Shown: positions 34,789 to 43,934 of the stretch, one piece after another
How positions within the stretch are numbered: position 1 is the first letter of the stretch
Layout: every line of letters begins with the position of its first letter
The notes under the pieces: model-generated
Database searches by the model: none
What the model was told of the DNA's origin: nothing
What the model saw: only the letters and a program-made list of their open reading frames with translations
Source of the DNA: Chitinophaga niabensis
Lineage (GTDB): Bacteria > Bacteroidota > Bacteroidia > Chitinophagales > Chitinophagaceae
NCBI RefSeq assembly: GCF_039545795.1
Contig: NZ_CP154260.1
Location: 6,267,001-6,331,000 of the forward strand
Direction of reading: 5' to 3'
Length of the DNA stretch: 64,000 bases
Translations under genes and position numbers: made by a program

Positions 34789-34796
34789 CAAAGGTA
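34789..34796 (-). promoter_or_regulatory. -7 promoter box for the YciI-like gene
   Basis: TACCTTTG on the minus strand matches TAnnTTTG exactly. Confidence 0.45.
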
Positions 34797-34868
34797 GACA
34801 AATTGTTGATACCTGCTACCCGTACTGCCTTCCTAACAATTTTTTAAACGTATTAGCAAAAAACATTG

Positions 34869-34876
34869 TATTTTTG
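34869..34876 (+). promoter_or_regulatory. -7 promoter box for the DUF4836 gene
   Basis: TATTTTTG matches TAnnTTTG exactly, 38 bp before the ATG. Confidence 0.45.
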
Positions 34877-34913
34877 ACGGTAATTTTCAAATCCATTTAA
34901 CATCTTTCTCTCT

Positions 34914-36653
34914 ATGAAAAGAACGACTACAAGTGCACTCCTCATGATTTTCGGTGCAGCGGTCTTGTTGTTAACCGCCTGTTCCAAGACTCCGGAAGGA
35001 GGCAAACATATTCCTAAAACAGCTGCGCTCGTTTTCGGGATCAACTCTAAGCAAATTCAGGACAAGCTGGTAAAAGAAGGCCTTTCTGTTGATAAAATAT
35101 TCGAAGCCGTACAGGACAAGGATACTTCCAACAAACTGTCCAAAGCGCTGAAAGAAGCAGAGAATTCCGGCGTTGACCTGAAAGGCGATGTATATATCGC
35201 ACTGGTTCCCGGTGAAAAAGGCAAGAGCTATGCTTCTGTTGTTGCAAAGCTTGACGATGCCGCTAAGTTTGAAGCCTTCATCAAAGAGAAATCTAAAAAA
35301 GAGGTTAAAGCAGGAACAGACTTTAAATACATCGTTGATAAAGAAGGCCTGGTAGGTTTCAACAAAGAAACGATCATCGGCGTATTTGTGATAAATCCTA
35401 ACAAATTTGAATTTACCGGAGATGTGGGTGTTGCTAATGCCACGGGTACTGAAGCAGACGAAAAAGCATGGGTAGAGGTACTGAATGGCCTCTTTCACCT
35501 GAAAGCAGATGAGTCTGTAGGTACTATCGAATCTTTCAAAGAGGTACAAAAAGAAAAAGGAGATGTTTTCTTCTGGATGAGCAGCGAGCAGATCTATGCT
35601 TTCAATCCGGGAACACCTTCTGGTATGGCCGCACTGGTTACTACCAATATCAAGAAACTCACTGCAGGTTCTTATCAAACTGCTGCAGCGCATTTCGAGA
35701 ATGGCAAGATCAAGGTGAACAGCCTTGCATATGCAGGGAAAGAGATCCAGGATATTATGAAGAAATATCCAATGGAGAAAGTGAACATCAGTGCACTGGA
35801 AACTTATCCTTCTGAAAACGTATTAGGTTTTGCCCTGATGAACTTTGACCTGCGCATGCTGGGAGATATCATCAAACTGATGGGTATGGATGGTTTTGCT
35901 AACATGGGCCTGGCCGAAACCGGTCTTACCCTGGATGATATCCTGAAAGCCTTCACAGGTGAAATTGCACTGGTAGCTTCTGATTTCAGCGTAGTAAGCA
36001 AACCTTCTGAATGGGACAGTACTTATAAAGTAACCAAACCCGAAGTTAAATGGGTGTTCAGCATGAAAGTAGGCGATAAAGCAGCTTTCGAAAAAGTAAT
36101 GAACACGCCGATGGTAGGTCAGATGTTCACCAAACAAGGCACTGAATATGTACCCAACCAACCAATGGGTGAAGTAGCAGTATCTATCAATGATAAACGC
36201 ATCCTCGCAGCTTCTGATAATGGTCTGCTGACTTCTTACTCAGAAGGTAAATCCAAAGTAAAACTGGACGCAGGTGTGCTGGATAAAGCAAAAGGTAATG
36301 TAATGAGCATGTACCTGAGCGTAGAAAAACTGGTAAACAACCTGCCTGCTGAAGAAATGAAACTGCCAGACAGCGTACTGAACGATGTGAAAGGTCTCCT
36401 GAAAGACTTTACCGTATCTACAGAACCCAGCAATGGCAAATCTCAGCGCTCTACCATGGAACTGAACTTCAAAAATGAAAATCAGAACACCCTGGTGCAG
36501 ATCGTTAACTTCTCTAAGAAAATGTTCGCTTACTACAGCGCACATAAGAAAGAGCAGGAAGCTGCATGGGGTGGTGATGCTGCGGTAGTTGATTCTGCTG
36601 TGGTAGTTGACTCTACGGCTGTGGCTGTACCAGCAGCACCGGCAACTAATTAA
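34914..36653 (+). CDS. DUF4836 family lipoprotein
   Basis: The 579-residue protein starts with a lipoprotein signal ending VLLLTAC (Cys23). The mature part has the DUF4836 outline: IPKTAALVFGINSKQIQDKL near the start, LGFALMNFDLRMLGDIIKLMGM and DDILKAFTGEIALVASDF in the middle, and VMSMYLSVEKLVNNLPAE late. The C-terminus is an unusual valine/alanine/aspartate low-complexity tail (AAVVDSAVVVDSTAVAVPAAPATN). The family is typical of Bacteroidota; function unknown. It is monocistronic with a terminator. Confidence 0.85.
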   Translation: MKRTTTSALLMIFGAAVLLLTACSKTPEGGKHIPKTAALVFGINSKQIQDKLVKEGLSVDKIFEAVQDKDTSNKLSKALKEAENSGVDLKGDVYIALVPGEKGKSYASVVAKLDDAAKFEAFIKEKSKKEVKAGTDFKYIVDKEGLVGFNKETIIGVFVINPNKFEFTGDVGVANATGTEADEKAWVEVLNGLFHLKADESVGTIESFKEVQKEKGDVFFWMSSEQIYAFNPGTPSGMAALVTTNIKKLTAGSYQTAAAHFENGKIKVNSLAYAGKEIQDIMKKYPMEKVNISALETYPSENVLGFALMNFDLRMLGDIIKLMGMDGFANMGLAETGLTLDDILKAFTGEIALVASDFSVVSKPSEWDSTYKVTKPEVKWVFSMKVGDKAAFEKVMNTPMVGQMFTKQGTEYVPNQPMGEVAVSINDKRILAASDNGLLTSYSEGKSKVKLDAGVLDKAKGNVMSMYLSVEKLVNNLPAEEMKLPDSVLNDVKGLLKDFTVSTEPSNGKSQRSTMELNFKNENQNTLVQIVNFSKKMFAYYSAHKKEQEAAWGGDAAVVDSAVVVDSTAVAVPAAPATN

Positions 36654-36676
36654 TAAAGGCAATATTATCCTTGTTT

Positions 36677-36709
36677 AAAAAGCTGCTCCATAACGGGGCA
36701 GCTTTTTAT
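36677..36709 (+). terminator. Terminator of the DUF4836 gene
   Basis: AAAAAGCTGCTCC and GGGGCAGCTTTTT form a 13-bp stem (one GT pair) with a short loop ahead of a T run. Confidence 0.85.
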
Positions 36710-36744
36710 TTATCGTTATATTTATTCTTTCAAACAGAAAGTAC

Positions 36745-37395
36745 ATGCAGATCCAGTTATCTGCGGTAGTGCCCGTTCCGCTGCGCGATAAAGTATTGCA
36801 GCAGCAGTCGGACATCTGGAACCGCGACATTACGTTTTCGCCCGCACAATTCATTAAGATCAAGGCACCTTCCGGTACCGGTAAAACCACGCTGGTACAT
36901 TACCTGTACAATATCCGGTACGACTATACCGGAACTATCCGCATCAATGATAAGCCCTGGCCCTCATATTCCAAAGATCAGCTGGCCGTTATGCGCCAGC
37001 AACAGATCAGCGTAATATTCCAGGACCTCCGCCTGTTTGATCAGCTTACGGCTTTGGAGAATATAGAACTGAAAAGAGTGATGCAGCCGGAGCCTTACTA
37101 CCCGGCAGAAAAGATAAAGGAAATGGCAGACCGCCTGGGCGTAAGCCATGTACTCAACCAGAGTGGCGCTACTTTATCTTACGGGGAAAGACAGCGGATT
37201 GCCATTATCAGGGCACTCATGCAACCTTTCGAATGGCTGATGATGGACGAACCGTTCAGCCACCTGGATGAAGCCAATGCTACCAAAGCAGCCAAACTGA
37301 TCGCAGAAGAATGCAGTGCCCGCAAAGCCGGCTTCGTTCTTACAGACCTCGATCATGATCAACATTTCGACTATCACCTGACCTATCATTTATAA
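36745..37395 (+). CDS. ABC transporter ATP-binding protein
   Basis: This 216-residue subunit has Walker A PSGTGKTT (residues 42-49), Q-loop FQDLRLFDQLT, signature LSYGERQR, Walker B WLMMDEPF and a trailing D-loop SHLDEAN. It resembles LolD/MacB-type ATPases. It is 1 bp before an FtsX-like permease gene, so both make one complex. Such pairs handle lipoproteins, peptides or other extrusion or mechanotransmission tasks; the load is unknown. Confidence 0.9.
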   Translation: MQIQLSAVVPVPLRDKVLQQQSDIWNRDITFSPAQFIKIKAPSGTGKTTLVHYLYNIRYDYTGTIRINDKPWPSYSKDQLAVMRQQQISVIFQDLRLFDQLTALENIELKRVMQPEPYYPAEKIKEMADRLGVSHVLNQSGATLSYGERQRIAIIRALMQPFEWLMMDEPFSHLDEANATKAAKLIAEECSARKAGFVLTDLDHDQHFDYHLTYHL

Positions 37396-37396
37396 C

Positions 37397-38584
37397 ATGC
37401 AGTTTTATCAGATACTCAAAAAGATCATCCGCACCGGCGTTGGCAAAGGACGTTTCTGGATGGCCGCTATTGGCCTGGGAATAGCCATGCTGCTGATACT
37501 CGTGGCCCTGCAGGTGCATCAGAACTTTAACGAACTATTGCACAGCGAGAAGAATGAGAACGAAACGGCAGACTTCCTGGTGATCAATAAAAAGATCACG
37601 AACGATATGATGGGCAGGCCGGAAATGAGCACCTTCACTCCTGAAGAAATTAAAGACCTGGCCGCACAACCTTTTGTGAACGGCTTCGGCATTGTTACTG
37701 CAGCAGATTTCAGTGTAAAGCTGGAAATGGATAAACTGGGCATCACCTCGGAACTCTTCTTTGAAGCAGTACCGGATAGTTTTATTGATGTGAAGTCCAC
37801 AGACTGGAAATGGACGGAGGGCCAGCAGGAGATCCCTGTGATCATACCCAGTAGTTTCCTGGATATGTTCAACTTTGGATTTGCCATGGGCAACGGTATG
37901 CCGCAGTTCTCTGAAGAAACCATTAAAACATTATCTCCCAGCGTTGTGATCAGCCAGGGCATGCGCAGTGGTCGTTTTGCAGCGAGGATCGTAGGATTCT
38001 CAGATCGTATTTCCACAGTACTGGTACCCCTGTCTTTAATGGAATGGGGTAATGTGGCTTTCGGGACAGGTAAAGTCAAAGCCCCTTCGAGGGTGATCAT
38101 CAAATCCAAAGACCCGAGCGATCCTATACTCAGTAAATACCTGGATACACATAACTACTCCACCAATAGAGAAAAAACGCGTTTCAGTAAAACCCGTGTT
38201 ATAGTACAAACCATTGTAAGCGTAGTGGGCTTCTTTGGATTGGTATTACTGATCTTTGCGCTGCTGGTGTTCAGTATGTTCATCCAGTTAGTGATAGAAT
38301 CCTGCCGGAAGGAGATCAGGTTATTGATCACATTAGGAGCTGCCCCGCGACAGTTACAGAGATACCTGCTGAAACAGTTTGTGCCTTTGTATATTGTGAT
38401 AGGCTTACTGGCCCTGGTGCTGGTGGCTGGATTGCAATGGTGGGTTTCAGGGATCCTGGCAAAACACAAGATGTTTGTGTCTGCCATGCCGGGGATTGCA
38501 GCTGTTGTTGCCACGGCCGTGATCCTGTTGCTGGTGTATATCGTAAATCTCAGGTCGGTAAAAAAGCATATTGCTGGTATGTAA
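37397..38584 (+). CDS. FtsX-like ABC transporter permease
   Basis: The 395-residue protein has one membrane helix near the start (FWMAAIGLGIAMLLILVALQV), a large exported domain (about residues 45-265, with DFLVINKKITNDMMGRP and VVISQGMRSG) and three helices at the C-terminus (FFGLVLLIFALLVFSMFIQLV, FVPLYIVIGLLALVLVAGL, GIAAVVATAVILLLVYIV). This is the MacB/FtsX topology. It pairs with the ATPase at 36745. Confidence 0.88.
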   Translation: MQFYQILKKIIRTGVGKGRFWMAAIGLGIAMLLILVALQVHQNFNELLHSEKNENETADFLVINKKITNDMMGRPEMSTFTPEEIKDLAAQPFVNGFGIVTAADFSVKLEMDKLGITSELFFEAVPDSFIDVKSTDWKWTEGQQEIPVIIPSSFLDMFNFGFAMGNGMPQFSEETIKTLSPSVVISQGMRSGRFAARIVGFSDRISTVLVPLSLMEWGNVAFGTGKVKAPSRVIIKSKDPSDPILSKYLDTHNYSTNREKTRFSKTRVIVQTIVSVVGFFGLVLLIFALLVFSMFIQLVIESCRKEIRLLITLGAAPRQLQRYLLKQFVPLYIVIGLLALVLVAGLQWWVSGILAKHKMFVSAMPGIAAVVATAVILLLVYIVNLRSVKKHIAGM

Positions 38585-38594
38585 ATCTCTCATT

Positions 38595-39902
38595 ATGAAA
38601 AAGACCCTGTTCCTACTTGTTTCCCTTGCATGCATGAGCACTGCCTTTGCGCAGAAAACAATCCTGCATTGCGGCACCCTGATAGATGGTGTGTCTGACA
38701 AACCCCGTCAGCAAATGTCTGTGATCATTGAAGGCAAAAAGATCCTGGAGGTAAAGCCGGGTTATATAACACCCGGTGCAGGTGATAAAGTGATAGACCT
38801 GAAAACGCAAAGCGTTATGCCCGGCTGGATGGACATGCATGTGCATTTAGAATCAGAAACCAGTAAAACCGCGTATTCGGATAAATTTACACAAAACCCT
38901 GCTGACCTTGCCTACCTCAGTGTTCGGTATGCAGAACGCACTTTGCTTACAGGTTTTACAACCGTAAGAGACCTTGGTGGTTCCGGTGTGAACATCGCAC
39001 TTCGCAATGCCATCAACAAAGGCCTGATCATAGGCCCGCGTGTTTTCACGGCAGGAAAATCCATTGCCACTACCGGTGGCCATGCTGACCCAACCAATGG
39101 ATTCCGTAAAGACCTGATGGGAGATCCGGGACCTGAAGCCGGTGTTGTAAATGGCCCGGACGAATGCCGCAAAGCTGTAAGGCAGGCATATAAAAATGGA
39201 TCGGACCTTATTAAGATCACCGCAACCGGTGGTGTATTGAGTGTGGCAAAAGATGGCAGCAGTCCCCAGTTCACGGAAGAGGAACTGCAGGCGATTGTTA
39301 GTACTGCAAAGGACTACAACATGAAAGTGGCCGCTCATGCGCATGGTGCGGAAGGCATTAAAAGAGCTATCCGTGCAGGGGTTAATTCAATAGAGCATGG
39401 CACCAAAATGGACGATGAGGGTATGGCCCTGGCTATTAAACACGGCACCTGGTATGTACCCACTATCACTGCAGGCCGTTCTGTAGCAGATTCTGCCAAG
39501 ATCCCCGGTTATTATCCTGAGATCGTAAAACCCAAAGCTGAATCCATTGGTCCAATGATCCAGCAAACTTTCGCCAAAGCCTGGAAGAAAGGAGTGAAGA
39601 TCGCATTTGGTACAGATGCAGGTGTATATATGCATGGCCGCAACTGGCTTGAATTCACTTATATGGTGGAAAGCGGAATGCCTGCTATGGATGCCATTAA
39701 ATCCGCAACCATTAAAGCAGCACAATTACTGGGCATGGAAGAACAGCTGGGAAGCGTAGAAGCAGGAAAGATAGCAGACTTCACAGCCGTTAACGGAGAT
39801 CCGCTGAAAGATATCCAGGCCATGGGGCAGGTGAGCTTTGTGATGAAAGACGGCTTGATTTTTAAGCAGGGAACCAGTAACTTGTCCACTGTTCAAAAAT
39901 AA
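38595..39902 (+). CDS. Secreted amidohydrolase (imidazolonepropionase/Xaa-Pro-dipeptidase-like)
   Basis: The ATG at 38595 gives 435 residues with a signal peptide (cut near TAFAQ). The metal-dependent amidohydrolase motifs are complete: MDMHVH with His82 and His84, LIKITATGG with the lysine that can be carbamylated, VAAHAHG and SIEHGTKMD with histidines, and FGTDAGVY with the aspartate. It most resembles the branch that contains Xaa-Pro and Xaa-Arg dipeptidases rather than imidazolonepropionases. It follows the permease by 10 bp, in one operon with it. Confidence 0.9.
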   Translation: MKKTLFLLVSLACMSTAFAQKTILHCGTLIDGVSDKPRQQMSVIIEGKKILEVKPGYITPGAGDKVIDLKTQSVMPGWMDMHVHLESETSKTAYSDKFTQNPADLAYLSVRYAERTLLTGFTTVRDLGGSGVNIALRNAINKGLIIGPRVFTAGKSIATTGGHADPTNGFRKDLMGDPGPEAGVVNGPDECRKAVRQAYKNGSDLIKITATGGVLSVAKDGSSPQFTEEELQAIVSTAKDYNMKVAAHAHGAEGIKRAIRAGVNSIEHGTKMDDEGMALAIKHGTWYVPTITAGRSVADSAKIPGYYPEIVKPKAESIGPMIQQTFAKAWKKGVKIAFGTDAGVYMHGRNWLEFTYMVESGMPAMDAIKSATIKAAQLLGMEEQLGSVEAGKIADFTAVNGDPLKDIQAMGQVSFVMKDGLIFKQGTSNLSTVQK

Positions 39903-39908
39903 AGAGTC

Positions 39909-40232
39909 ATGCCTTACACAAGAAAATTCGTGCACGTTGTAAACTTCTATCTCAAACCTGACTTGTCTGCCGCAGATGTAAGGGCATTTGAAGAAGGAGT
40001 AAGCGCGCTGGGAAAAATAGAGAGCCTGCTGGTATTCAATGTAGGCAAACCCGCAAAGACAGACCGTCCGGTAATAGACAGGAGTTACAGCTATTGCCTG
40101 CTCACCGTTTTTAACGATGAAGCCGGGCACGATATTTACCAGGAACACCCGGTGCATCTGAAATTCATTGAGAACTGCAATCACCTCTGGGAGAAAGTAG
40201 TGATCTTTGATTCGGAAACTATCCAGCTATAA
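39909..40232 (+). CDS. Dabb (stress-responsive A/B barrel) protein
   Basis: The 107-residue protein has the dimeric alpha/beta-barrel pattern: KFVHVVNFYLKPD at the start, DRSYSYCLLTVFNDEAGHDIYQEHPVHLKFIE in the middle, with YQEHPVH as the family motif. Function unknown; some relatives bind hydrophobic ligands. It follows the amidohydrolase by 6 bp and ends the operon at a strong terminator. Confidence 0.92.
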   Translation: MPYTRKFVHVVNFYLKPDLSAADVRAFEEGVSALGKIESLLVFNVGKPAKTDRPVIDRSYSYCLLTVFNDEAGHDIYQEHPVHLKFIENCNHLWEKVVIFDSETIQL

Positions 40233-40237
40233 AATTG

Positions 40238-40266
40238 AAACGGGGCCTTTAAGCCCCGTTTTTTTA
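40238..40266. terminator. Bidirectional terminator at the Dabb/DUF3857 junction
   Basis: AAACGGGGC and GCCCCGTTT form a 9-bp stem with a six-base loop, followed by a T run on the + strand; it overlaps the stop codon of the minus-strand gene. Confidence 0.88.
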
Positions 40267-42801
40267 TGCTTCCTCATCGTAAGGCACAATGAAAGTATGT
40301 TTGACCCGCTCGGACACCAGCAGATATGGGATCCATATAACAGCAGCCACTATTGGCCTCACAAATTCTTTCGCGTTTTCTGCCAGTACATGTGTATCGA
40401 ATATAGCATCTGTGGCGATGTAATCAAGTATTATGAACACTACATTGAATGCCAGCATAAAGACCATGGTACGCGGGAAAAGGTCTCTCCTGCGGAAATA
40501 GAGGAAAGGCATTAAACAGCTGAGTACAACCAGGAACACATTGCCCACCACTTCCAGGATCAGGAATAACTGCATCAGGGAAAGGTTCTTATCGGGATAG
40601 GCGATGCTCAGGTTAGTCCATACCGTATTCTGGAATGTTTCCACCTGAAAGAGACCTACCAGCAGAACCACTGGTCCGATAGACACACCAATCCCCAATA
40701 ACGCTAACCAGCCACTGATTGCCCAGGCCTGATCAGTAGGATGCAGCTTTGGAACAGAGCGTTTATAATATTTCGTTGCGAGGTAAATAAAAAAGGCACC
40801 ACTGGCCACTGCCAGGAATAATACCAGCCAGTTGATCCCGGAAGATCCGGTATTTCCTTTTGCGGCTTTGGAAGGATCATAGCTAAAAACATACCCGGTG
40901 GAGTTCACCAGTTCATCCATGTCTTTGATGTATTGTTTCATTCCCTCTGTGGGAATATGATCACTCTTAGCCTCGAAATCATATTTCAGGGAAATGATCT
41001 TATTATTCAGGATTGGTGTGAATGTAAACGTATAGTACTTACTATCTAAGGTGTAGGATTTTGCATCCAGCGACCAGGGTTCCGGGAATTTTATGGAGAT
41101 ATTATACTTCAGTTCATTCGGGAAAAGCAGAGTTACAGGCGTTTTCCGGCTCTCATTCACAATGATTATTTTATCCTTAAGGATATGCGCGCTGCTGGTG
41201 AAAGAAAGCCTGTTATTATTGGCGCTGTCTATCTTCCAGGGTTCTTCTATCCTGTACTTTTCTTCTACTTTGATCTTGTTCTCTTCAGCAAGATCAGTGA
41301 TACGGATAGAATCCAGCAGGGTTACTTTTCCATAGATCTTCTTGTAGAAATCCTGGTAGCTGGTCTCTAAGTTCTTCATGCTGGTGTTGGCCACCATGGA
41401 GCGGAGATTGTCTGCATACAAACCGGTATATTCTGTAAGCACCGTGAGCCTGGCAGAGTCATTATCAAAATCAGCCAGCGTGATATCTTCGTTCACCACC
41501 AGTTTGCCAAAGTTTTTCAGTGGGATATCTGTTAATGTGGTAGAGCCATCTCCTAATACCAGGGCTTTCCTGAATTCAGGATTGTAGCGGTTTTTCAGGC
41601 TTCCACGCTGTAAGGAAAAAGTGGCGTCTACCCAATACGTCTGATCATTTAAAAGCACTTTTGCGATCACGTGATTGAAACGGCCCGGGCTGGGCTGCTC
41701 TTCTTCCACCTTTCCTTTCAGGCTGGTGTTCACATAAGCCATATAGGCTGTGATACCATTTGCACGAAGGAGGGCACATAGCAGCAGGGATTTATCTTTA
41801 CAATCTCCAAACCGTTGCCTGCACACCTTTTCCGGCATATTAGGGCGATGAGAATATTCTCCCATTTCTATGCCCATATACCGGATATCGTCCTGCACAA
41901 AACGAATGGCTTCCAGCAGATATTTCTCTTTATCATCTCCCGCCAGCTTTTTGATCTGTGCAATACGGGATTGTAATTCTGTACCAGCTAAAGACACATC
42001 ATTCACTTTTGCCGCCCAGTCGATGACTTCTTTCCAGCTGTTATACTCGCTGATCTCATAATGCGGGTAACCCGTATACCAGGAGGGTTGGTAGTCTTCC
42101 GGGTCCAGTATGTCCACTTTATTGCCCAGGTTCCACTCATACAGGTCAAGGCCGTTCATGGACCGCTTTGCCGGTTCCGGCGCATTGTTGAAGGCTTTGA
42201 AATGTAACTTCCGGGCAGGACTTGCGATCAGCGCCTTGTAAAAATTGGTGACCGGTTCGTATGAAGTGAGATAGAGTATTTCAGAAAACTTGTTGGCGAA
42301 AATGGGATTCTCCCCCGTAACAGAATAAGCATATTCAATCTGATCTCCCTTCCGCACATCTTCTACCAGGTAAAAAGCATCGTATGTACCGCTGTAAATA
42401 TGCAGGGATAGTTCTTCCTCTTTCTGAAGGATCTTGAATTTACCGGGCGTAAGGCGGTTAATGATCTCTCCATTCCGGCGGATCAGCACTTCGTGGAACA
42501 GCAGCTTTTCATATTCCGGATTATAGGAAACATTGATCTGTGAGCCGTTCTGTATACCGGCTTCAGAAACGATATCGCGGATGATATGCCGGTAGATGGT
42601 TTTTTGTTCAACGTGGTATTGTTCTTCAAACAGCAACAGGTAATAACCTTCGCTGACGTCTTTTGTGCTGGTGGTTAAAGAAGCATCCGGCTTGTAGGGA
42701 ACGAGCCATCCCGGCTTTGCGGCCGTGGAAAAATTCTTTCCCTGCGCCCAACCAAGCGCAGGCAAGAGTAGCAGTAGTAACAGGAAGGAATAGCGGTACA
42801 T
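40264..42801 (-). CDS. DUF3857/transglutaminase-like membrane protein with DUF2569 end
   Basis: The 845-residue protein has a signal peptide (cut near GWAQ), a DUF3857 domain (about residues 45-260) and a transglutaminase-like domain with the triad Cys334 (FGDCKDKS), His377 (FNHVIA) and Asp392 (YWVDAT). After a beta-rich linker, an INWLVLFLAVASGAFFIY helix at about residue 660-680 precedes four more membrane helices forming a DUF2569 domain (LALLGIGVSIGPVVLLVGLF). It is an inner-membrane protein with the enzyme-like part in the periplasm. Last of a three-gene run (45.2-40.3 kb). Confidence 0.87.
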   Translation of the reverse strand: MYRYSFLLLLLLLPALGWAQGKNFSTAAKPGWLVPYKPDASLTTSTKDVSEGYYLLLFEEQYHVEQKTIYRHIIRDIVSEAGIQNGSQINVSYNPEYEKLLFHEVLIRRNGEIINRLTPGKFKILQKEEELSLHIYSGTYDAFYLVEDVRKGDQIEYAYSVTGENPIFANKFSEILYLTSYEPVTNFYKALIASPARKLHFKAFNNAPEPAKRSMNGLDLYEWNLGNKVDILDPEDYQPSWYTGYPHYEISEYNSWKEVIDWAAKVNDVSLAGTELQSRIAQIKKLAGDDKEKYLLEAIRFVQDDIRYMGIEMGEYSHRPNMPEKVCRQRFGDCKDKSLLLCALLRANGITAYMAYVNTSLKGKVEEEQPSPGRFNHVIAKVLLNDQTYWVDATFSLQRGSLKNRYNPEFRKALVLGDGSTTLTDIPLKNFGKLVVNEDITLADFDNDSARLTVLTEYTGLYADNLRSMVANTSMKNLETSYQDFYKKIYGKVTLLDSIRITDLAEENKIKVEEKYRIEEPWKIDSANNNRLSFTSSAHILKDKIIIVNESRKTPVTLLFPNELKYNISIKFPEPWSLDAKSYTLDSKYYTFTFTPILNNKIISLKYDFEAKSDHIPTEGMKQYIKDMDELVNSTGYVFSYDPSKAAKGNTGSSGINWLVLFLAVASGAFFIYLATKYYKRSVPKLHPTDQAWAISGWLALLGIGVSIGPVVLLVGLFQVETFQNTVWTNLSIAYPDKNLSLMQLFLILEVVGNVFLVVLSCLMPFLYFRRRDLFPRTMVFMLAFNVVFIILDYIATDAIFDTHVLAENAKEFVRPIVAAVIWIPYLLVSERVKHTFIVPYDEEA

Positions 42802-42831
42802 GGGAATAAATATTTTTAAATTCTCTGCGGG

Positions 42832-43923
42832 TTAGTATTCTACCGTCATCGCATATACGGCAAAAGTAGCCAGCCAATGTTCTCCTGCATAATCGCCGCT
42901 GGCAACATGCGGCAGGGCTGCCTGTAAATGTTTGGTAGCAAGGTCCCGTATGGCGGCACTGTTCCGGCCGGCATGTTTGGCAATTCCGTAAAGGCACCAG
43001 GCACGGCTCAGGTTTAAACCATCGAGGTGTACCAGTTTTCCGTCTGTTCTGTCGTTCACGGTAGCTATATGAAAGAGTTGAATATCTGGTTGAAATAAGC
43101 CGGGCAGGAAGGCCTGGATCCATTTCTGGTAATCTGCGGCAGGGAGTATCCGCCACATCAGGTCTGCTTCTTCCAGGCAGGGAGAGAGAAAGTCATATCC
43201 TCCGGGTTCCCAGCTGGCAGGGCAATCCCGGTCGTTTCCATAGAAACGCATCGCGGTTTCTTTGATGGAAGCCTGTAGATTGGCTGCATTGCTGACTATG
43301 GCATAATCCCAGGCCAGTCTTAAACCGAAAGCCAGATTGGTATGCTCACCCACGCGGATGGGATAAGCGATCTTTTTCAGGAAATCGCGGTAGGCATTAT
43401 TGAATAAACCTGCCAGCGGGGCAATGTTACGGCTCAGCTGACGGGCCAGCGGATCATCCCAGGTGAGCAGTTCTGTTTGCAATTGCATCAGCCAGCTCCA
43501 GCCATAGATACGTTCAAAACCTTTGTTCTCTTTGCTCCTGAAAATGAGTAATTCCGTATTGATATTTTCCTGTGATAAATTCTCTGCGAGTTTTTTCCTG
43601 ATCAATGCAGCATTGGGCAGATCAGGGAATGTTTTCAATAAGCGCACCAGCATCCAGTGACCATGAACACTGCTATGCCAGTCGTAGCAACCATAAAAGG
43701 CCGGATGATACTCCCGGGGAGCTTTGATGAGGGAAGAGTCTGAAAATACAATACCTGTTTTATAGGGGAACTCATGCTGCATACACTTCAGCGGTAATTG
43801 CGCAAAATGCACGGCACCTTCAGTTGTTAATCTCAACTGTCCATCCTTTACATCGTATAAGGGAGATTGTGCGAAGACATTCACGGTACCCAGGAGGCCC
43901 AGCAACAGCGTAATTACTTTCAT
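42832..43923 (-). CDS. DUF2891 family secreted protein
   Basis: The 363-residue protein has a signal peptide (cut near NVFAQ) and the DUF2891 outline: PREYHPAFYGCYDWHSSVHGHW near residue 68-90, GWSWLMQLQTELLTWDD, RVGEHTNLAFGLRLAWDYA and CPASWEPGGYDFLSPCLEEADLM. It looks like an alpha/alpha-toroid fold and may act on carbohydrate, but this is not proved. It lies between the flavoprotein (11 bp) and the DUF3857 gene (30 bp). Confidence 0.85.
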   Translation of the reverse strand: MKVITLLLGLLGTVNVFAQSPLYDVKDGQLRLTTEGAVHFAQLPLKCMQHEFPYKTGIVFSDSSLIKAPREYHPAFYGCYDWHSSVHGHWMLVRLLKTFPDLPNAALIRKKLAENLSQENINTELLIFRSKENKGFERIYGWSWLMQLQTELLTWDDPLARQLSRNIAPLAGLFNNAYRDFLKKIAYPIRVGEHTNLAFGLRLAWDYAIVSNAANLQASIKETAMRFYGNDRDCPASWEPGGYDFLSPCLEEADLMWRILPAADYQKWIQAFLPGLFQPDIQLFHIATVNDRTDGKLVHLDGLNLSRAWCLYGIAKHAGRNSAAIRDLATKHLQAALPHVASGDYAGEHWLATFAVYAMTVEY

Positions 43924-43934
43924 AGTGTATATCT

